Below, one piece after another: positions 27,903 to 36,614 of a DNA stretch of 52,690 nucleotides. The DNA lies in assembly GCA_905235335.1 (NCBI GenBank), contig CAJOKZ010000033.1, positions 1-52,690 of the forward strand. Direction: 5' to 3'. Under the pieces are notes generated by a model. It had not been told where the DNA came from, ran no database searches, and saw only the letters and a list, made by a program, of their open reading frames with translations. The position numbers and the translations under genes were made by a program. The stretch's first letter is position 1. The number at the start of each line of letters is the position of its first letter. Source of the stretch: an uncultured Succiniclasticum sp. (GTDB lineage: Bacteria; Bacillota; Negativicutes; Acidaminococcales; Acidaminococcaceae).

Positions 27903-28391
27903 TTATTCCCGCAGAAGCAGCTCCACAAAAACGGAACGGCTGATGACGCCCAGAAGATGTCCTTCCTCTGCCACAAAAACACGTTTCACCTTATCATCAA
28001 GCATGATATGACCAACTGTCTCGACTGTATCGTCAGGGCCCACGCAAATCGCGGGAGCCGTCATGGCATCTTCCGCGGTTTTCGCGTTCCACCGGGTCAT
28101 CGCCTGGCGGTATTCCAAGACTTCATGGCTTGGCGCAAAGGCCGCATGGTACAGTAAGGTCATGATTCCCGGTTCATGGGGTTTGACGATCTTATTGATC
28201 AAATCGTTTTCACTCACCACTCCCAAAATTTCATTATACTTAGTTACCACAGGAATGGCTGAAATTTTATTTTCAATCATAAGACGGGCGACTTCCTTTA
28301 CCGGTGTCTCCGGAAATACCGAAATAATATCAGCAGTCATCACATCTTTAGCCAAAACTTTCTCATTCTTATTCACTGCGTTTGCGTCCAT
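27903..28391 (-). CDS. CBS-pair protein
   Basis: A 162-residue soluble protein made almost entirely of two CBS domains (about 13-75 and 98-158). The first begins VLAKDVMTADIISVFPETPV and ends VVSENDLINKI; the second begins AEDAMTAPAICVGPDDTV and ends GVISRSVFVEL. CBS pairs bind adenine nucleotides and act as energy or metabolite sensors. No output domain is attached, so it must act on a partner. It lies directly upstream of the purine permease on the same strand, which suggests but does not prove a link to nucleobase uptake. AAAGGAGG precedes the ATG. Confidence 0.9.
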   Translation of the reverse strand: MDANAVNKNEKVLAKDVMTADIISVFPETPVKEVARLMIENKISAIPVVTKYNEILGVVSENDLINKIVKPHEPGIMTLLYHAAFAPSHEVLEYRQAMTRWNAKTAEDAMTAPAICVGPDDTVETVGHIMLDDKVKRVFVAEEGHLLGVISRSVFVELLLRE

Positions 28392-28450
28392 AAAAAAACC
28401 TCCTTTATATCCGGGATAGAAAAGAAAACACCGAAAACTAAATCCTATTA

Positions 28451-28479
28451 ATTATATCATTTTATAAAAAACCTGTGAA
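28451..28479 (-). promoter_or_regulatory. Sigma-A promoter of the CBS-pair gene
   Basis: Minus-strand TTCACA (28474-28479), 17-bp spacer, TATAAT (28451-28456), about 60 bp before the start codon. No clear terminator for codA is seen between 28456 and 28566. Confidence 0.8.
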
Positions 28480-28566
28480 CTGGATTTTAAGATTATAAAG
28501 ACAGCAAAAAAATGACAGCCGCGTGAATTTGGGCAAACACCAATAATTACAAAAAATAATTTTTCA

Positions 28567-29775
28567 TTACAAAATTTCAACTCGGTTTCCGTTTTTATAT
28601 GAGAGAAGTACAGGCGAATTACAGTTCAGCGCCTCGTAATAATTTTTGGTGTCCAACACAATAAAACTGGCCGGTTTTCCGAGTTCAAGGCCATAACGGT
28701 CAAGCACATGCAGCGTTCTTGCAGCGTTCGTTGTTATAAAACGGTAACTGTCCATGATATCCTGATATCCCATCATCTGGCACACATGCAGTCCCATGAA
28801 CACCACATCCCGCAAATTACCGTTCCCCATCGGATACCAGGGGTCGCAGATATCATCATGTCCGAAGGAAACGTTGATGCCTTCCGACAACAACTCTTTT
28901 ACGCGGGTTATGCCCCGCCGTTTCGGATACGAGTCTGCCCTGCCCTGCAAATGCGTATTCACCAGCGGGTTCGCCACAAAGTTGATGCGGCTCATTTTCA
29001 GCAGCCGCATCAGCCGCAGTACATAGGCGTTGTTATACGAATGCATGGCTGTGGTATGGCTGGCGGTAACACGGTCATACAACCCCAGTTCCAACGCACG
29101 GGCAGCCAGCGTTTCCAGGCCGCGGGAAGCTTCATCATCAATCTCATCGCAGTGCACATCCACCAGAAGATCATTCTCCGCCGCCAGCTGCAAGGCAAAA
29201 TTAATGGATTCCACGCTGTATTCCCGGGTAAATTCAAAATGCGGAATGGCCCCCACCGCATCCGCTCCCATGCGCACCGCATCCTGCATCAACTGCCTGC
29301 CATTGGGATAACTGAGGATGCCTTCCTGGGGAAAGGCCACGATCTGGATTTCCGTCAAGTCTTTCAGTTCTTCCCTTAACTCCAGTATGGTTTCCAAAGC
29401 CAGCAGCGAAGGGTCGGTCACGTCGACATGGGTACGTATATACTGGACACCGTGAGCTGCATACATGCGGACCGCCCGGGTGACCCGCTCCCGTATATCA
29501 GTCTTGCTCAGCCTGCCTTTCCGTTGAGCCCAGCATTCAATGCCTTCAAACAACGTCCCGGACTGATTCCAGAACGGATCGCCCGCGGTCAGGCACGTAT
29601 CCAGATGGACATGGGATTCGATGAACGGGGGAAGAACCAGCCGGCCCTCCAGGTCCGTCACAGTTTCGTCTTGCTCAGGCAACAGCTTTGTTCCGATTTC
29701 CAAAAACATGCCGTTTTTAATCCGAATATCCTGTAAAACTGTTTTGTTTTCAATACACGCATTCGTGAATAGCAT
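28567..29775 (-). CDS. codA: Cytosine deaminase (amidohydrolase family)
   Basis: Deaminates cytosine to uracil for pyrimidine salvage. The 402-residue protein is similar in length to E. coli CodA. Metal and catalytic residues are visible: the HxH of ESHVHLDTCL, the His and Glu of DVHCDEIDD, the His of TASHTTAMHSYN, and the Asp of SFGHDDICDPW. The start at 29775 follows AGGAG at 7 nt; the ORF opens 7 codons earlier without support. It is 27 nt downstream of codB, the usual codBA order, which strengthens the substrate call. Related isoguanine or creatinine deaminases are less likely because of this context. Confidence 0.92.
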   Translation of the reverse strand: MLFTNACIENKTVLQDIRIKNGMFLEIGTKLLPEQDETVTDLEGRLVLPPFIESHVHLDTCLTAGDPFWNQSGTLFEGIECWAQRKGRLSKTDIRERVTRAVRMYAAHGVQYIRTHVDVTDPSLLALETILELREELKDLTEIQIVAFPQEGILSYPNGRQLMQDAVRMGADAVGAIPHFEFTREYSVESINFALQLAAENDLLVDVHCDEIDDEASRGLETLAARALELGLYDRVTASHTTAMHSYNNAYVLRLMRLLKMSRINFVANPLVNTHLQGRADSYPKRRGITRVKELLSEGINVSFGHDDICDPWYPMGNGNLRDVVFMGLHVCQMMGYQDIMDSYRFITTNAARTLHVLDRYGLELGKPASFIVLDTKNYYEALNCNSPVLLSYKNGNRVEIL

Positions 29776-29802
29776 ATCAGTCTCCTGTTTCAGCAAATTA
29801 AA

Positions 29803-31032
29803 TCACCGGCCTGTTGCTTTATCATAGACCAGATAGCAGATACCACCTACAAGCATGGCATTGATACTGGCAATTCCGGCATGGATAAAATTCCCTGCCA
29901 GGGCACCGGCAATGACGCCTGCCACAGCGCCCCAGTGAACGCCCGCAGCCGCTTCTGCCCCTTCCTTGTAATGCTCCGGACATCCAAAATAGTCAAAGAT
30001 GATAATAGCCCCTATCGGCGGCAGCGTTGCATTTAAAAACCTGAGCCAGCTTATAAAGTTATTGTAAAGCCAGACAGAAGCTATTGTCCCAATCACGCCG
30101 CTCACGATCACCAGAGGGCGTTTACGGATCCCCGTAAGATTGGAAAGACTGAGACCCCCGCTGTACAGCGCATTGTCATTGGTCGTCCAGATGTTAGCGC
30201 CCAGCACAACAAGTGCAGGCAGCAGAAGCCCCTGGGCCATCATCACATAAAAAATGTCATCTTTCCCGGTAAAGGCGCCTCCAACCGCGCCGAAAGCAAA
30301 CATCAGCGAGTTGCCGACAAGAAACGCTACGACCGTAGCGAACACGGCTGCTTTTTTCTCACCGGCAAAACGGGTAAAATTGGGTGTCGTTGTTCCGCCG
30401 CTGACAAAAGAACCCACTACCATCCCGATGGCATTAAATACCGTAATACCGCCGACACTTCTGGCAAAAACCGCGGACAACCCGCCACCGTCATGAGTAG
30501 CGGCAACCATTGAGTAAGTACCCAGGACCATGATCAGCGGAACGGAAACATAACTGACAATCTCCATGCCCCGGATGCCATAGTACGCGGAAGACGTCAT
30601 ACAAAAACCACTGGCCACGATCAGCAGCAACGGGTTTACCTGAAGCGCTTCGGCAGCGGGAAAAGCAAACATGGCGACCCCCACGCCGAACCAGCCGATC
30701 TGCGTAAGACTGATCAACAGGGAGGGAAGACGGGAACCGGCCACGCCAAAAGAACGCCGGGCCAGCAAGTCAAAAGAAAGCCCGGTGCCGCAGCCGATAT
30801 ATCCTAAAATGCCGGTATAAACAGCAAGAATGATGCCGCCGGCAAGAACAGAAATAATAAATTCGGAAAGATCCAGTCCGTTGCCCATAGTGGCGCCTAC
30901 CGACATGCTGGCAGAAAAGAAGGTGAATCCCAGCATGATAAAGAACATAGAAAAGAAAGTTTTTCTGGCATATAACGGAACCGATTCAAAGCTGTAATCG
31001 TGATCTTTACGCGGCGGATCATTAAATGACAT
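29803..31032 (-). CDS. codB: Cytosine permease
   Basis: A 409-residue NCS1-family inner-membrane permease with about 12 membrane segments. It matches E. coli CodB closely in recognisable blocks: MLGFTFFSASMSVG, QIGWFGVGVAMFAFP, QGLLLPALVVLGANIWTTNDNALY and WLYNNFISWL. The start at 31032 is chosen because GAGGGGG lies 6 nt upstream and the protein then begins at the normal place; the 23-residue extension is not family-like. It forms an operon with codA. A TATAAT lies upstream near 31105-31110, but no good -35 is seen. Confidence 0.95.
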   Translation of the reverse strand: MSFNDPPRKDHDYSFESVPLYARKTFFSMFFIMLGFTFFSASMSVGATMGNGLDLSEFIISVLAGGIILAVYTGILGYIGCGTGLSFDLLARRSFGVAGSRLPSLLISLTQIGWFGVGVAMFAFPAAEALQVNPLLLIVASGFCMTSSAYYGIRGMEIVSYVSVPLIMVLGTYSMVAATHDGGGLSAVFARSVGGITVFNAIGMVVGSFVSGGTTTPNFTRFAGEKKAAVFATVVAFLVGNSLMFAFGAVGGAFTGKDDIFYVMMAQGLLLPALVVLGANIWTTNDNALYSGGLSLSNLTGIRKRPLVIVSGVIGTIASVWLYNNFISWLRFLNATLPPIGAIIIFDYFGCPEHYKEGAEAAAGVHWGAVAGVIAGALAGNFIHAGIASINAMLVGGICYLVYDKATGR

Positions 31033-31190
31033 GGCAACCCCCTCATTGACCCTTCTTGCTGATTTCTTCTTCCATATCTTATTGGTTTCATCTTTCATCA
31101 ATCTGTGTTCATTATAACAAAATCTTGCCCAAAAAATCTACAATAAGGCGAATACATGAATTCGTATTGAAACAGTTCCCCCTTACGTAT

Positions 31191-31231
31191 CCTGAAAAAA
31201 CAAAGGAAGCGTAGATTTCTCCACGCTTCCT
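31191..31231 (-). terminator. Intrinsic terminator of serA
   Basis: Minus-strand stem AGGAAGCGT/ACGCTTCCT (31204-31231), 10-nt loop, then TTGTTTTTT. It lies about 22 nt after the serA stop codon. Confidence 0.92.
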
Positions 31232-31253
31232 CTTAAAATGATCCTGATTATAA

Positions 31254-32831
31254 TCAAATCTTAAGCAGGCGCACCTTCGAAATACCGTCCAGGCCCTGCA
31301 ACAACCGCAGTGTTTCTTTCCCCACTTCGCTATCGACCGTCAGGAACATCATGGCCACACCGTTCTGCTGGTTCCGGCTCACCTGCATGGTAGCGATGTT
31401 CACCTTGGAGGCGCCCAACAACGTACCGATCTGCCCGATCATACCGGGCTTGTCCTCATTGTTGACGGCCAGCATAAAGGCCGTGGGTTCCACATCAAAC
31501 TGGTACCCGTTGATATCTCTGATCCGCACTTCCCCTTCCGGAGTCACGTTGCCTGCTGCCGTAAATTCCCCTTTCTTTGTATGGATCTTTACGGTCAGCA
31601 GCGTAACAGGGCTGTTCTCTTTGCTTTCCACAACATCCACACCGCGGCCTTCCGCCGTCAGCGCCGCGTTCACATAGTTGACGCGTTCTTTCAGTACAGG
31701 CTCAAAGAGTCCCTTCAGTACGGCGCGGGTCACCATATCCGTTTCAATCTCCGCCAGGCTGCCGCTGTAAATGACCTCTACTTTCTCGACTGCGTCATGT
31801 TCCAGCTGGTAATACAGTTTTCCCAGATCCTCGCCCAATTCCATGAATTTTTTCATCGCGTCCAACTCACTGGCCTGAAGCGCAGGCAGGTTGACCGCAT
31901 TGGGAACCATTTCACCGCGAAGGGCGGAGATCACTTCTTCCGCAATAGCAATGCCCACATTATCCTGGGCTTCCTGGGTATCGGCTCCGAGATGGGGAGT
32001 TAGTACACACTGAGGCAGATCAATCAGCGGGGAAATGGGCTTCGGTTCGTCCACCAGCACATCGACGCCTGCACTGGCTACGATGCCTTCCCGGATGGCC
32101 CTTGCCAGATCCTGCTCGTTATACAGGCCGCCCCGGGCACAGTTTACGACACGGACGCCCTTTTTGCACTTCTGCCATTCTTTATAGGTGATCATATTCA
32201 TGGTCTCCTCGGTCTTGGGCGTATGGATGGATATCACGTCTGAGTTTTCCAGCAGCTCATCCAGCGTATCGCATTTTTTTACGTTATATTTTTTGAAACG
32301 GGCGTCCGCAATGTAAGGGTCATAGGCAATGACCTTCATGCCAAAGGCCTGCATACGGGTGGTCAACAAGCCGCCGATGCGGCCCAGACCAATAATACCC
32401 AGCGTTTTGCCCAGCAGTTCCATGCCTTTCAGGCCGTCCCGGTTCCACACCCGGCTTTCAATCATCTTATGAGCCTTCACCGTATTGCGGCAGGATGCCA
32501 GCAGCAGACCCACGGTGTGCTCGCAGGCGGAGACAATATTGGATTCCGGCGTATTTACTACGATGATGCCCCGTTTCGTGGCACCTTCCATCTGGATATT
32601 ATCCACGCCATTGCCGGCCCGTCCCACTACCTTCAGGTTGGTTGCATGTTCGTAAAACTCTTCGTTGATCTTTGTTACGCTGCGGACGATGATCGCGTCA
32701 TATTCGGGAATCCGTTTCAGCAGTTCTTCCCTTGACAGCCCCATTTCCACATCGACCTGCAGATCCGGCTGCTCTTTCAGCAGCGCGATCCCTTTGTCCG
32801 AAATCTTTTCTGTTACAATAATTTTTTTCAT
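31254..32831 (-). CDS. serA: D-3-phosphoglycerate dehydrogenase
   Basis: First step of serine synthesis: 3-phosphoglycerate to 3-phosphohydroxypyruvate with NAD. The 525-residue protein is the long form. It has a substrate domain split around an NAD domain (LGIIGLGRIGG), catalytic Arg in NCARGGLYNE, Glu in DVLVDEP and His in LTPHLGADT. An intervening ASB domain (about 320-445) and a C-terminal ACT domain (about 455-525) follow, the latter for serine feedback. The start at 32831 follows GGAGG at 8 nt. It is a single-gene unit behind a serine T-box. serC and serB are not in the window. Confidence 0.97.
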   Translation of the reverse strand: MKKIIVTEKISDKGIALLKEQPDLQVDVEMGLSREELLKRIPEYDAIIVRSVTKINEEFYEHATNLKVVGRAGNGVDNIQMEGATKRGIIVVNTPESNIVSACEHTVGLLLASCRNTVKAHKMIESRVWNRDGLKGMELLGKTLGIIGLGRIGGLLTTRMQAFGMKVIAYDPYIADARFKKYNVKKCDTLDELLENSDVISIHTPKTEETMNMITYKEWQKCKKGVRVVNCARGGLYNEQDLARAIREGIVASAGVDVLVDEPKPISPLIDLPQCVLTPHLGADTQEAQDNVGIAIAEEVISALRGEMVPNAVNLPALQASELDAMKKFMELGEDLGKLYYQLEHDAVEKVEVIYSGSLAEIETDMVTRAVLKGLFEPVLKERVNYVNAALTAEGRGVDVVESKENSPVTLLTVKIHTKKGEFTAAGNVTPEGEVRIRDINGYQFDVEPTAFMLAVNNEDKPGMIGQIGTLLGASKVNIATMQVSRNQQNGVAMMFLTVDSEVGKETLRLLQGLDGISKVRLLKI

Positions 32832-33016
32832 TTCATTTTCCTCCATTCTTTTCTGTGTGCGACATCTACAGTTGCGGAAAAACCTGAAATCACAGTACTG
32901 TCAATCGTCCTGCAGGATTTTGCCGGACATATCCGAAAATTTTACAGGACCACGCCCGCATACAAGGTAACCTCCCTGTTTTTATCGCACAGACTATAAG
33001 GACCGGAGCAAAAGCA

Positions 33017-33272
33017 AATAAAAAACTCCCGTCCCTCAATAAGGACGAGAGTTCGTTTTTTTTACATGAGCTCGCGTGGTGCCACCTTAGTTCACTGTAA
33101 TAAAATTACAGCCTCATTTCCGGGATATCGGCCGGAACCGGACAGGTTGCAACCCCTGCCTTCTCCAGAGCGGAATTCAGCCTTTGACAGGACGGTTCGC
33201 ACTGCCCACCGCCTCTCTGCACAGTCTGGGACCTACTTTTCTCTTTCATAAAATTGCATTTTGCTTTTATAA
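33017..33272 (-). promoter_or_regulatory. T-box leader of serA (serine specifier UCC)
   Basis: T-box sequence AAGGTGGCACCACGCGAG at 33071-33088 on the minus strand. Terminator stem ACTCTCGTCC/GGACGGGAGT at 33025-33052 with a following TTTTTTATTTG. Stem I contains GCAGAGAGGCGGTGGGCAGT. The specifier read with the same spacing as in the two leucine T-boxes is TCC (Ser) at 33172-33174. A shifted reading would give TTC (Phe), which does not fit serA. Confidence 0.92.
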
Positions 33273-33277
33273 AAGAG

Positions 33278-33306
33278 ATTATAGGCCGAAAAGTTTCAAA
33301 AGTCAA
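33278..33306 (-). promoter_or_regulatory. Sigma-A promoter of the serA T-box transcript
   Basis: Minus-strand TTGACT (33301-33306), 17-bp spacer, TATAAT (33278-33283). Confidence 0.85.
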
Positions 33307-33378
33307 TTACAATATGTGTAACATTTGAAACATTTTCTCGGTTTTTACACAACTAATCCTGACTTCAGGGAAATAATA

Positions 33379-33793
33379 TCACGCAAAAAATTCCAGTGCC
33401 AACAAGTATCCCTTCAGACCCAGGCCGCAAATCTGGCCGGTACAACCCGCTGTCGTCACACAGTGATGGCGGAAATCCTCCCGCTGGTGGATATTGCTGA
33501 TATGAACCTCTACTGCAGACTGCCTTCAAGGCATCCAGGACAGCCACGCTGTAATGGGTATAGGCTCCCGGATTCATGATGATCCCATCCATCCGGCCGT
33601 AACATTCCTGGATCCAGTCCACCAGTTGTCCTTCTGAATTGCTTTGCCGGATCTCCACTTCCAGTTTCAGTTCCGCCGCTTTTGCCCTGATCATTTCACA
33701 AAGGTCTTCATAGGTCGCAGTGCCATAGACATTTTTTTCGCGAATCCCCAGCATGTTAATGTTCGGTCCATTTAAAACCAGGATCTTTTTCAT
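33379..33793 (-). pseudogene. aroQ: 3-dehydroquinate dehydratase type II, frame broken
   Basis: Third step of the shikimate pathway. The N-terminal part reads MKKILVLNGPNINMLGIRE with the catalytic Arg and Tyr (NVYG) and the NPGAYTHYS motif, up to VLDALKAV. The reading frame then shifts near 33514-33520. The next frame continues with [18 protein letters not shown] and [20 protein letters not shown] and ends at 33379. Compared with the family block I-S-L-P-V-V-E-V-H, about 8 nt (net) are missing between KAV and VEVH. All catalytic residues exist but in two frames. The unshifted frame runs on to a longer, unrelated tail. It is the last gene of the aromatic operon. Confidence 0.88.
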
Positions 33794-33919
33794 GATCGCA
33801 CTTCCTTTACCCTTTATTTTTGGAAACCGCGGATTATTATGAGTCCATACGATTTCTTTGATAAGCGGTTCTGCAAAAACTGCTGCTTCAAGTACGCTGC
33901 AGAACACCCGGAAAACCCA

Positions 33920-34417
33920 TCACTCCGTCTGCCGCGCTGCTTTCACAAGCTGCTTCAGCACATCTTTCATCTGCCCTTTATTCTGAACTGTAACGTCCGC
34001 CGCCTGACGGTATAATATTTCCCGCTGCGCATACAGGTGATAAATCCGCTGTCGGCCGGCTGCCAGCAGGGGTCTTGTCTTCGTATCCACATCCCCGATA
34101 ATATCTTCCGGGGAACGATCCAGAAAAATAACGGTCCCGTTTTCTTTTAAACTGGCAATATTTTCCTGCCGCAACACAACACCGCCGCCCATGGCCAGCA
34201 CCTTTCCCTGCAGTCTGGAAAGGCGCTTCACCGTTGCCGTTTCCTGTTTACGAAAATTATCCTCACTCACCGCGAACAGTTCCGGAATCGTCTTCCCCGC
34301 GTCTTTTTCAATTTCCGGATCCGCATCAATAAAATCCCTGTTCAGGATTTCAGCCAAATACCGTCCCAGCGTACTCTTCCCGCTGCCTGGCATACCGATC
34401 AGCACAATGTTTTTCAT
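33920..34417 (-). CDS. aroK: Shikimate kinase
   Basis: ATP-dependent 3-phosphorylation of shikimate. The 165-residue protein is of normal length and intact. Walker A is GMPGSGKST (8-16), the shikimate-binding Asp is in FIDADPEIE, the NFRKQET segment corresponds to the FRxxE motif, GGG is in AMGGGVV, and the lid Arg is in TRPLL. A purine-rich AGGGGA precedes the ATG. It lies between aroE and aroQ with gaps of about 115 and 126 nt, longer than usual in an operon, but no terminator is seen in either gap. Confidence 0.95.
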   Translation of the reverse strand: MKNIVLIGMPGSGKSTLGRYLAEILNRDFIDADPEIEKDAGKTIPELFAVSEDNFRKQETATVKRLSRLQGKVLAMGGGVVLRQENIASLKENGTVIFLDRSPEDIIGDVDTKTRPLLAAGRQRIYHLYAQREILYRQAADVTVQNKGQMKDVLKQLVKAARQTE

Positions 34418-34532
34418 TTCAATCCCCTATCCTGAAACAGGCCGTCACATAAACATGTCTGCAGTTACAGACAGCACAGGCACTTTCCTGAACCAAATTC
34501 ATTCCCCCTGTGTTCTCCAAAAATTTTTAAAA

Positions 34533-35336
34533 TCACAGCAGTATTCTCATTTTTCCGGTTACATCAGCGATCAGTTCACTGTCCAGTCTGCGCCCCAGCC
34601 AGATCTCATCGGCCGCCACAGCCTGGGCCACCAGCATGAACAGCCCATTGACCGCAGGCTTTCCCTGTCTTCTGGCCAACTCCATAAATTTTGTTTCTGC
34701 CGGATTATAGATAATGTCTACCGCCCCGCCGAAGTGTTCCATGACGGCGCCGTCGACAGGCGAAGCATCCACTGCCGGGTACATCCCCACCGGCGTACAG
34801 TTGACCAGCAGGTCCCCACTCAGGGCCCGCAGGTCATCATAGGTTTTAACGGTATATTGCGCCCTGATATCTTCCGGCGCCGTTGTCACATCCCGTGTAA
34901 TAACGGTGATGCTTTTTGCCTTCATATTCCTGACGCACTGCAGGATAGCACGGCTGGCACCACCCGTCCCCAACACGCATACATCTTTTCCGGAGGGGAC
35001 CAGCCCCGCGTGTTCCAGCAAACGGGCAAAACCAAAATAATCTGTATTATACCCTCTCGCCATTCCTCCGTCGAAAAAGACGGTATTGACAGCCCCGATA
35101 GCCTTTGCTTCCGGTGCGACCCAGTCCAGGCTTTCCATCACCGCTACCTTATGGGGAATGGTCACGTTCAGGCCGAGATATGTATTCCGCAGTTCTGCTA
35201 CCTTCTCCGCCAGCTGTTCCCCTGCCACTTCGATCAAATCATAGGTTGCCTGTACCCCCAGCTGTCGGAAGACTTCCCCGTGGATCTGGGGAGAAATGCT
35301 GTGCCCCAGCTTCGCACCCAACAATCCGAATTTCAT
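34533..35336 (-). CDS. aroE: Shikimate dehydrogenase
   Basis: NADPH-dependent reduction of 3-dehydroshikimate to shikimate. The 267-residue protein is intact. Seen: substrate motif HSISPQIH, NVTIPHK with the catalytic Lys, GAVNTV, YNTDYFGF with the catalytic Asp, and the Rossmann motif LGTGGASRA. The start at 35336 fits the family N terminus (MKFGLLGAKLGHS), though the ribosome binding site is weak. It is 72 nt downstream of pheA in the aromatic operon. Confidence 0.95.
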   Translation of the reverse strand: MKFGLLGAKLGHSISPQIHGEVFRQLGVQATYDLIEVAGEQLAEKVAELRNTYLGLNVTIPHKVAVMESLDWVAPEAKAIGAVNTVFFDGGMARGYNTDYFGFARLLEHAGLVPSGKDVCVLGTGGASRAILQCVRNMKAKSITVITRDVTTAPEDIRAQYTVKTYDDLRALSGDLLVNCTPVGMYPAVDASPVDGAVMEHFGGAVDIIYNPAETKFMELARRQGKPAVNGLFMLVAQAVAADEIWLGRRLDSELIADVTGKMRILL

Positions 35337-35408
35337 GGTTTTTACATCATCCGTTCAGACCGGATGGTTCCTTTCTCCCGAATGATTCCGGGTAATGCAA
35401 TCAAAGGA

Positions 35409-36557
35409 TCACTTCTCTTTTTCCCCATCGCCCACATAGTTGCCCAAAATCTTGCAGTAAGCGCTGTATTCCGACACATCTTGCAGACCCTGCCGCACTC
35501 TGGGATCCTCCAGGTTCCCTGTCAGGTCGATATGGAAAAAGTATTCCCATGACCGGCCCTCCATAGGCCTGGATTCCAGATTCATCATATTCAGCCCGCC
35601 GTTATAGAGATGCTGCAGTACCTTGTACAAAGATCCCGGTTCATGCTTGGTGGCAATGACCACTGTAATCTTGTCCGCATCCGGACGGTGTTCCGGCTGG
35701 TCAGCTATGATGATGAACCGGGTGTGGTTGGCTTTATTGTAATTGATATTTTCCGCCAGAATCTCCAGCCCGTATAATTTCGCCGCCTGCCGCGAGGCCA
35801 CCGCGCCCTTTGACGGATCGCCGCTCTCACTGACCATCTGCGCACTCCGGGCTGTATTGAAGAATGGTATCAGTTCAATACCGGGGTACTTTTTGAAAAA
35901 TTCACGGCTCTGTTCCAACCCCTGCGGATGGGAATACACCTGCTTCAGACTGTCAATCTTCGCACCGGGCATCCCTAACAAATTCTGATCCACCTTGATG
36001 ATCTTTTCCCCCGTGATATGGCAGTCATATTTGCGCACCAGGTCGTAAACCTCGGTAATACCGCCGGTAGAGGAGTTTTCAATAGGCAGTACGCCGTATT
36101 TTATCTCCCGGTTCTTCACGGCAAGAACCACATCCTCAAAATGAACATAGTTGACCTCAACTTTGGGAACTTCTGAAAAGTAATCCTCCAGGGCCTGATG
36201 GCTGAATGACCCCTTGACCCCCTGATATCCAACGCGGATAGGAACGGCCCCCCGCTGCTTCTTCCTGATGTTCTCCGCCAAAATCTCGATTTGCAGGTTC
36301 CGGCTGGTTTCCATTATCTTTTCTATGATGTTCCGCATAGGCTGTCCGTATACCGGATTCTTCAGCTGTCCCACCATCTTGGCGATGACCTGCTCCTCCC
36401 GTTCCCTGTCCAGCACCTGCATATTGCGGGCATCTTTATACGCAGCCACCTGCCGCACCACTTCCATACGCTGCTCCAGCGCATCCACAAGAATATCATC
36501 CAGGCGGTCGATTTCCTGACGCAGTTTACTTAATTCCGGTTCTGCCACGATCTTCAT
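35409..36557 (-). CDS. pheA: Bifunctional chorismate mutase / prephenate dehydratase
   Basis: Turns chorismate into prephenate and then phenylpyruvate, the branch to phenylalanine. Domains: AroQ-class chorismate mutase (about 8-90; LSKLRQEIDRLDDILVDALEQR, later KDARNMQVLDREREE), prephenate dehydratase (about 105-285; VGYQGVKGSFSHQA, PIENSSTGG, and NHTRFIII with the conserved Thr-Arg-Phe), and an ACT domain (about 300-375) with the ESRP motif for Phe feedback. About 382 residues. The ATG at 36557 directly abuts AGAAAGG; a GTG three codons later (36548) has better spacing and may be the true start. Intact, unlike three of its operon neighbours. Confidence 0.94.
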   Translation of the reverse strand: MKIVAEPELSKLRQEIDRLDDILVDALEQRMEVVRQVAAYKDARNMQVLDREREEQVIAKMVGQLKNPVYGQPMRNIIEKIMETSRNLQIEILAENIRKKQRGAVPIRVGYQGVKGSFSHQALEDYFSEVPKVEVNYVHFEDVVLAVKNREIKYGVLPIENSSTGGITEVYDLVRKYDCHITGEKIIKVDQNLLGMPGAKIDSLKQVYSHPQGLEQSREFFKKYPGIELIPFFNTARSAQMVSESGDPSKGAVASRQAAKLYGLEILAENINYNKANHTRFIIIADQPEHRPDADKITVVIATKHEPGSLYKVLQHLYNGGLNMMNLESRPMEGRSWEYFFHIDLTGNLEDPRVRQGLQDVSEYSAYCKILGNYVGDGEKEK

Positions 36558-36614
36558 CCTTTCTTGGCCCGCCGCAAAAAATCTTACAGACGGGCTGAAT
36601 CTATACACAGTTTG

